Shown piece after piece: positions 39,669 through 44,417 of a stretch of 44,417 nucleotides of DNA. The stretch's first letter is position 1, and the number at the start of each line of letters is the position of its first letter. The stretch comes from Oscillospiraceae bacterium. GTDB lineage: Bacteria > Bacillota > Clostridia > Oscillospirales > Oscillospiraceae. The notes below the pieces were generated by a model. That model was not told the DNA's origin, did not search any database, and saw only the letters and a program-made list of their open reading frames with translations. The stretch covers positions 1-44,417 of the forward strand of contig JAFRDQ010000058.1 in NCBI GenBank assembly GCA_017411225.1, read 5' to 3'. A program made the translations under genes and the position numbers.

Positions 39669-40700
39669 TCAGGCGCGGTTCTCCGCGACCTTTTTGCGCA
39701 GCTGGCCGCAGGACGCGTCCACATCGCCGCCGAGCGTGCGGCGGACGGTGACGTTCGCGCCTGCGTCGGTCAAAATGCGGATAAACTGCTTCAGATGCTC
39801 CGGCGTGGAGGGCTGGAACGGCCGCTCCTCGACGTGGTTGAGCGGGATGAGATTGACGTGCGCCGAGACGCGTCTGGCATGACGGGCCAGTAATCGCGCA
39901 TGCTCCGGCGTGTCGTTCACGCCGTCGATCATCGCGTATTCAAACGAGATGCGGCGGCCGGTGGTCTGATAATACTTCTCGCACGCGGCGATCAATGCCT
40001 CGACGCCGCGGCCGCGGTTGGCGGGCATGATCTTCGACCGTGTCTCATCGTCCGGCGCATGGAGCGAGACGGAGAGCGTGAGCGGAAGATCCTCCGCCGC
40101 GAGATCCTCGAAGCGCTCGATGAGCCCGCAGGTGGACAGCGAAATGTGCCGCATGCCGATGTTCGCGCCGTCCGGATGGTTGACGAGGCGGAGAAAGCGC
40201 ATGACGTTATCATAGTTATCCAGCGGCTCGCCGATGCCCATGAGGACGATGTTTGAGATTTTAAGCCCGCTCTCACGCTCGGAGGAGAGCACCTCCTCGA
40301 GCATCTCGGAGGGGCGCAGATTGCGGATCAGCCCGCCGATCGTGCTCGCGCAGAAGGCGCAGCCCTGACGGCAGCCGACCTGCGAGGAGATGCAGACGGT
40401 GTTGCCGTGGTGATAGCGCATGACGACGGTCTCGACCGCGTTGCCGTCCGGCAGCTCCCAGAGGTATTTGATCGTGCCGTCGAGCTTCGAGACCTGTTTA
40501 CGCAGCATGGTGAGCGACGGGATCTCAAACTCGGATGAGAGCTTTTCGCGCAGGGGCTTGGAGAGATTCGTCATCTCCTCAAACGAGCGCACGCCGCGGC
40601 TGAGCCACTGGAAGATCTGCCCGGCGCGGTATTTCGGCTCGCCGAGCTCGCGGAGCGCGGCTTCGATCTCCCCGGGGAGCATGGATTTGATATCGGTCAT
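39669..40700 (-). CDS. rlmN: 23S rRNA (A2503-C2) / tRNA (A37-C2) methyltransferase RlmN
   Basis: A 343-residue radical SAM enzyme. The [4Fe-4S] motif CRQGCAFC is near residue 115. Later motifs include NIVLMGIGEPLDNYDNV and HISLSTCGLI, and SLHAPDD. The methyl-carrier Cys near the C-terminus is in VDASCGQLR. It adds a methyl at C2 of A2503 in 23S rRNA and A37 of some tRNAs. The start overlaps the rsmB stop by 4 bases (ATGA). Confidence 0.97.
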   Translation of the reverse strand: MTDIKSMLPGEIEAALRELGEPKYRAGQIFQWLSRGVRSFEEMTNLSKPLREKLSSEFEIPSLTMLRKQVSKLDGTIKYLWELPDGNAVETVVMRYHHGNTVCISSQVGCRQGCAFCASTIGGLIRNLRPSEMLEEVLSSERESGLKISNIVLMGIGEPLDNYDNVMRFLRLVNHPDGANIGMRHISLSTCGLIERFEDLAAEDLPLTLSVSLHAPDDETRSKIMPANRGRGVEALIAACEKYYQTTGRRISFEYAMIDGVNDTPEHARLLARHARRVSAHVNLIPLNHVEERPFQPSTPEHLKQFIRILTDAGANVTVRRTLGGDVDASCGQLRKKVAENRA

Positions 40701-41998
40701 AGTGATGCCTTTTTCCTCAGCTTTGCAAGATAGAACCCGTCCGTACCGTCGAGATGCGGCCAGAAGGTGCGCATCCCCTGCGGCGCGAAGGGACTGATTT
40801 CCAGATGAAACTCCGGATGGTCACGGAGAAAGGCGATGACGACCTCCTCGTTTTCCTCCGGAAGGATGGTGCAGGTGGAATAGAGCAGCACGCCGCCGGG
40901 GCGGACACAGGGCGCAAGCCCCTCGAGAATGGCGCGCTGAATGGGCGGAAGCTGCTCGAGCTCCGTGGGATCCTTAAAACGGATCTCCGGCTTTTTGCGG
41001 ATGACGCCGAAGCCGGAGCACGGCACGTCCGCGAGCACGACGTCATAGACGCCGGATTGCTTTCTCGCATCGATCGCGGCGGTCTCGATCATGCCCTCAA
41101 AGCCCAGACGCGCCGCGCTCTCGCGGATGCGCTTGAGCTTGTTTTCATGCAGATCGCAGGCGAGGATGCGCCCCTGCCCCTTCATCTGCACGGCGGCGGC
41201 GAAGCTCTTGCCGCCGGGGGCGGCGCAGGCGTCGAGCACGTTCATGCCGGGCTGGGGATCGGCGGCGAGGACGGCAATCTTCGCCGCGGCGTCCTGAATA
41301 TAGAACCAGCCGGCGCGAAATTCCTCGGTGTCGGTGACGTTCCCGCCGGGGATGAGCATGGCGTCCGGCAAAACCGGGTGCATCTCCGGGCGGAAGCCCT
41401 GCTCCTTCAGGCGCGCAAACAGCAGCGACGCGTCGACCCGGCACTGATTCGTCTGGATGCAGACGGGCGTGTCGGCATTGTTCGCCGCGAGCGCGGCCTC
41501 GGCAAAGGCGTAGCCATGCTCCTCCTTGAGCCGGCGCACGAACCACTTGGGGTGGCTGTAGCGCACGGAGAGATACTGGCTGCTGCCCTCATCCGGGATC
41601 GCGGGGAGCGACTCGGCGTTCTCGGAAAGTCTGCGGAGCACCGCGTTGACGAGACCCGCCGCGCGGGGCGAGACCTCCTTGCACAGGGCGACGCTCTCGC
41701 TCACGGCGGCATGCGCCGGGATCTGCGAGAGAAACAGCAGCTGATACGCGCCGAGGCGCAGGATATCGAGCACCTGCGGCTCGAGCCGGCGCACGGACGC
41801 GGTGCAGTAGAGATCGAGATAATGATCGAGATACGTGAGATTTTGAATGGCGCCGTAGCACAGGCGGGAGGCGAGGGCCGCGTCGCGCCGGTCGAGCCCG
41901 GCGCGCTGGATGGCGGCGTTCAGGGCCGCATCCGACCACGCCTCGTCCTTGCGCCATCTCTGCAGGGCGGCGAGAGCCGCGGATCTGGGCGTGCCCAT
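40697..41998 (-). CDS. rsmB: 16S rRNA (cytosine-967 C5) methyltransferase RsmB
   Basis: A 433-residue protein. ATG 41998 overlaps the fmt stop by one base (TGATG). The frame runs on upstream within fmt but is not used. The N-terminal NusB-like RNA-binding domain (about 1-135) is followed by the Rossmann methyltransferase with DACAAPGGKSF (SAM), ADVPCSGFG (motif IV Cys) and YSTCTILPEEN (catalytic Cys of motif VI). It methylates C967 of 16S rRNA. Confidence 0.96.
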   Translation of the reverse strand: MGTPRSAALAALQRWRKDEAWSDAALNAAIQRAGLDRRDAALASRLCYGAIQNLTYLDHYLDLYCTASVRRLEPQVLDILRLGAYQLLFLSQIPAHAAVSESVALCKEVSPRAAGLVNAVLRRLSENAESLPAIPDEGSSQYLSVRYSHPKWFVRRLKEEHGYAFAEAALAANNADTPVCIQTNQCRVDASLLFARLKEQGFRPEMHPVLPDAMLIPGGNVTDTEEFRAGWFYIQDAAAKIAVLAADPQPGMNVLDACAAPGGKSFAAAVQMKGQGRILACDLHENKLKRIRESAARLGFEGMIETAAIDARKQSGVYDVVLADVPCSGFGVIRKKPEIRFKDPTELEQLPPIQRAILEGLAPCVRPGGVLLYSTCTILPEENEEVVIAFLRDHPEFHLEISPFAPQGMRTFWPHLDGTDGFYLAKLRKKASL

Positions 41999-42918
41999 CA
42001 GCCTGCCTGCATCGGGTGGCCGAGGAGATAGTCTCCGGCGGCCATGCGCTTTTTGCCCGCGACCTGCAGCTCGCGGATGACGATGATCCCGCCATTGCCG
42101 CAGGCGACGGAGATGCCGTCCTTCCCGGCGGCGACGACCGTGCCGGGGACGGCTTGGGTCGTGCCCGCGCCGATCTCGACGCGGTGGATCTTGAAGAAGG
42201 TGCCCTGCAGCTCGGTCGTGGCGACGGGCCACGGGGAGAGACCGCAGACGTGCTTGACGATCTCGCGGGGCGTTCTCGTCCAGTCGATCGGGCAGAGGTC
42301 CTTGGTCAGCTGCCTGGTATAGGTGGCCTCCGCGTGGTTCTGCGGCGTGCGCGGGGCGGTGCCCGCGTCGATCGCGCGCAGGGTCTCGACCAGAAGCTCC
42401 GCGCCCATGGCGGCGAGGCGGTCGAAGAGCTCGCCCGCCGTCTCCTGCTCGCCGATGGCCGTTTCGCGTGAGAAGATCACATCGCCCTCGTCCATGCCCT
42501 CGGAGAGGAACATGGTGGAGACGCCGGTGGTCGCATCGCCATTGAGCACGGCCCACTGGATCGGGGCGGCGCCGCGGTACTTCGGCAGGAGCGAGCCATG
42601 GACGTTCACGGCGCCGAACTTCGGCAGCGCGAGCATCTCCGCCGGCAGGATCTTGCCATAGGCCACGACGGCGAGGATATCCGGCTTTAATGCACGCAGA
42701 ATGTCCATGGCCTCGCCGGTGCGCATTTTCTCGGGCTGATAAACCGGGATGCCGGCGGACTGCGCCAGCACCTTGACCGGCGGCGGCACGAGCTTCATGC
42801 CGCGGTTTTGCGGCTTGTCGGGCTGCGTGAAGACGCCGACGACGTCAAAGCGCTCGTCGATGAGCTTTTTGAGGGACGCCTCGGCAAAGTCCGGGGTGCC
42901 CATGAACACGATGCGCAT
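41998..42918 (-). CDS. fmt: Methionyl-tRNA formyltransferase
   Basis: A 306-residue enzyme of normal length. MRIVFMGTPDFAEASL opens the domain. NVHGSLLPKYRGAAPIQWA holds the catalytic Asn-His, and SEGMDEGDVI follows with the Asp. The C-terminal OB-like domain begins near residue 205 (CPIDWTRTPREI). It formylates Met on initiator tRNA using 10-formyl-tetrahydrofolate. Start and stop overlap those of its neighbours by single bases, so the priA-def-fmt-rsmB block is translationally coupled. Confidence 0.98.
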   Translation of the reverse strand: MRIVFMGTPDFAEASLKKLIDERFDVVGVFTQPDKPQNRGMKLVPPPVKVLAQSAGIPVYQPEKMRTGEAMDILRALKPDILAVVAYGKILPAEMLALPKFGAVNVHGSLLPKYRGAAPIQWAVLNGDATTGVSTMFLSEGMDEGDVIFSRETAIGEQETAGELFDRLAAMGAELLVETLRAIDAGTAPRTPQNHAEATYTRQLTKDLCPIDWTRTPREIVKHVCGLSPWPVATTELQGTFFKIHRVEIGAGTTQAVPGTVVAAGKDGISVACGNGGIIVIRELQVAGKKRMAAGDYLLGHPMQAG

Positions 42919-43433
42919 CAGTCTTCCTCCGTGACGCCGAGCTCTTCCAGCTCCTCAGGCGTGAGCATGCGGATGGCCTTCTCGGTGAAGAGAACGCCCT
43001 CGAGATGGTCGAGCTCATGGCAGAAGGTGCGGGCCGTGAGCCCCTTGCCCTCGACCTCGAACCACTCGCCGTTGCGGTCCTGCGCGCGCACCTTGACGTG
43101 CTCGGGGCGCTTGACGACGCCGAAATCGCCGGGGACGCTCAGGCAGCCCTCCGCACCGACCTGCTCGCCGTCGGCTTCGATGATCTCGGGGTTGACGAGC
43201 TCGATCATGTATTCCTCTTCCCCGTTCTCGCGGTCGACATTCGTCTCGAGCACGAGCACGACGCGGCGCAGCACGCCCACCTGCGGGGCGGCGAGACCGA
43301 CGCCGTTGGCCTTGGCGAGGGTCTGGCGCATGTCGTCGATGAGGGTGTGGAGGCGGGGATTGAACTCCGTGACGGGGCGGCAGTGCTTTTCCAGCTGCGG
43401 ATCGCCCTTTTTGAGGATGTTTCTCTGTGCCAT
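42918..43433 (-). CDS. def: Peptide deformylase
   Basis: A 171-residue protein. ATG 43433 lies after GGAGAAAG. The three PDF motifs are GVGLAAPQVG (motif 1), EGCLSVPG (motif 2, metal Cys) and HELDHLEG (motif 3, two metal His and catalytic Glu). It removes the formyl group from nascent proteins, undoing the job of Fmt. The stop overlaps the fmt start by one base. Confidence 0.98.
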   Translation of the reverse strand: MAQRNILKKGDPQLEKHCRPVTEFNPRLHTLIDDMRQTLAKANGVGLAAPQVGVLRRVVLVLETNVDRENGEEEYMIELVNPEIIEADGEQVGAEGCLSVPGDFGVVKRPEHVKVRAQDRNGEWFEVEGKGLTARTFCHELDHLEGVLFTEKAIRMLTPEELEELGVTEED

Positions 43434-43453
43434 GTTTTCTTTCTCCTCTGGTA

Positions 43454-44417
43454 TCAGTTGTAGGGATCGCTGTCTGCAAATACAGACACATCCCGGAATT
43501 GTTTTTCGGTATTGCAGTACATGACGATGTTGCTCACGAGCGCGCGCACGGGCGCGGGATCGGGGCAATAGAGCGTGACGCGGTAGCGAAAGCGGTTGTT
43601 CACGCGCACGACCGGCAGCGGCGCCGGGCCGAGGATCTGGATGGCCCCCTGCGTCTCATGGCGGAGATAGTCGCGGATATAGGCGCAGCAGCGCAGCACG
43701 CTCATCTCCCCCGCGCCGGAGACCGTGATCGTGAGGATCTCGGAAAACGGCGGCGTGCCATGGAGGCGGCGGAGGGCGATTTCGCTCTCGTAAAAGGCGG
43801 CATAGTCCTGCTTTGCCGCCTGCAGGATGGTCTGGTTTTCGGGCGTGAAGGTCTGAATGACGGCGCGCCCGGGCTTTTCGCCGCGGCCGCCGCGGCCGAC
43901 CACCTGCGTGATGAGGGAGAACGTGCGCTCTCCGGCGCGGTGGTCGCCGGCATAGAGACTCTGATCGGCCAGAAGCACGCCGACGAGCGTGACGGAATCG
44001 AAGTTCAGGCCCTTGGTGACCATCTGCGTGCCGATGAGGACGGGGATCTGCTCGGTCTCAAAGCGGGACAGGATGCGCTCATGCGAACCGGCCAAAGCGA
44101 TTGTGTCGGCGTCCATGCGCAGGGACTCGACGCCGGGAAAGAGGTTCTGGAACGCCTCCTGCACGCGCTCGGTGCCGTCGCCGACGAAGCGGAGCTCTCC
44201 CCCGCAGTTGGGGCAGACGTCGTCCACGCGCCGGCGATAGCCGCAGTGGTGGCACTGGAGCGAACGGTTGGACTGGTGGAACGTGAGATTCACGCTGCAG
44301 CGCGGGCACTCATAGACATAGCCGCACTCGCCGCAGGTGACGAGCTTGCTGCTGCCGCGGCGGTTGATGAAGAGGATGCTCTGCTCGCCGCGGCGGAGGT
44401 TTTCCTCCAGCTCGCTC
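43454..44417 (-). CDS. priA: Primosomal protein N' (replication restart helicase PriA), C-terminal part
   Basis: The frame is open to the right edge, so the N-terminal DNA-binding and first helicase lobes lie outside. About 320 residues are visible. The helicase motif ILFINRRGSSKL is followed by the zinc-binding insert with four CxxC pairs (CGECG, CPRC, CHHC, CPNC). Motif V GTQMVTKGLNF and motif VI QVVGRGGRGEKPG come next, then the C-terminal domain (PPFSEILTI). PriA reloads the replisome at stalled forks. The GTG at 44293 is internal, not the start. It heads the priA-def-fmt-rsmB-rlmN-stp-prkC-rsgA operon. Confidence 0.97.
   Translation of the reverse strand, partial: SELEENLRRGEQSILFINRRGSSKLVTCGECGYVYECPRCSVNLTFHQSNRSLQCHHCGYRRRVDDVCPNCGGELRFVGDGTERVQEAFQNLFPGVESLRMDADTIALAGSHERILSRFETEQIPVLIGTQMVTKGLNFDSVTLVGVLLADQSLYAGDHRAGERTFSLITQVVGRGGRGEKPGRAVIQTFTPENQTILQAAKQDYAAFYESEIALRRLHGTPPFSEILTITVSGAGEMSVLRCCAYIRDYLRHETQGAIQILGPAPLPVVRVNNRFRYRVTLYCPDPAPVRALVSNIVMYCNTEKQFRDVSVFADSDPYN

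Noticed and set aside
40697..42556. A 619-residue version of RsmB starting inside fmt.
   Set aside because: The extra N-terminus is Arg/His-rich frame-shadow of fmt. RsmB homologues begin at MGTPRSAALAAL, and TGATG coupling supports start 41998.
44293..44293. GTG at 44293 as the start of a separate small protein.
   Set aside because: The frame continues upstream to the window edge with PriA helicase sequence, so this is an internal Val codon.
1..44417. CRISPR arrays, tRNA or rRNA genes, insertion sequences, prophage or integrase genes.
   Set aside because: None seen. Repeated structures in the window are short palindromes, terminators, or protein-domain repeats (SLH, PASTA).

Overview
The window looks like a chromosomal segment of a fairly GC-rich Gram-positive anaerobe of the class Clostridia, most likely an Oscillospirales / Ruminococcaceae-type gut bacterium. 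This is inferred from four things: the Firmicutes gene orders infC-rpmI-rplT, rplM-rpsI and priA-def-fmt-rsmB-rlmN-stp-prkC-rsgA; S-layer homology (SLH) anchored secreted proteins; a CIRCE-controlled hsp20; and strong AGGAGG ribosome binding sites with sigma-A type promoters. No rRNA, tRNA, transposase, phage gene or CRISPR array was found.

Positions 1-12357 (+) form one tightly packed carbohydrate-utilisation operon, cut by the left edge. In order it holds a GH2 beta-galactosidase-type enzyme (3' part), an alpha/beta-hydrolase esterase, a pectinacetylesterase-like esterase, a second alpha/beta-hydrolase esterase interrupted by an in-frame TGA, a domain-permuted GH3 beta-glucosidase, a GH78 alpha-L-rhamnosidase, a GH94-type glycoside phosphorylase and a membrane-anchored paralogue of the pectinacetylesterase. 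The complete glycosidases have no signal peptide, so the operon probably de-acetylates and dismantles imported rhamnose-, galactose- and glucose-containing plant oligosaccharides or glycosides in the cytoplasm. Transporter and regulator genes must lie outside the window.

Positions 12417-20666 are mostly cell-surface genes. A TetR regulator diverges from an SLH-anchored SGNH/GDSL esterase, with overlapping promoters and an inverted repeat between them. An operon of three paralogous secreted subtilisin-like proteases follows; all three end in the same short aromatic/amphipathic C-terminal segment. Next come a small protein made only of SLH repeats and a lipoprotein, divergently transcribed around a perfect 20-bp palindrome. 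A dihydropyrimidine-dehydrogenase-like iron-sulfur flavoprotein (20680-22179) with an unusual fused N-terminal Fe-S domain lies downstream of the lipoprotein.

Positions 22272-28487 (-) hold hsp20 under a CIRCE operator, a doubtful remnant gene, a pair of SAM methyltransferases behind an operator-like repeat, rplM-rpsI, and infC-rpmI-rplT plus a membrane protein. infC appears to start at AUC and is preceded by a leader terminator.

Positions 28611-35879 (+) hold an ApbE flavin transferase lipoprotein, RecG, an SLH-anchored polysaccharide deacetylase, and an ammonium transporter fused to its own PII regulatory domain. The transporter sits behind a promoter that runs straight into a terminator hairpin. 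From 36011 to the right edge (-) lie a 51-residue membrane protein and the housekeeping operon priA-def-fmt-rsmB-rlmN-stp-prkC-rsgA, which links translation initiation, rRNA modification, ribosome assembly and Ser/Thr kinase signalling.
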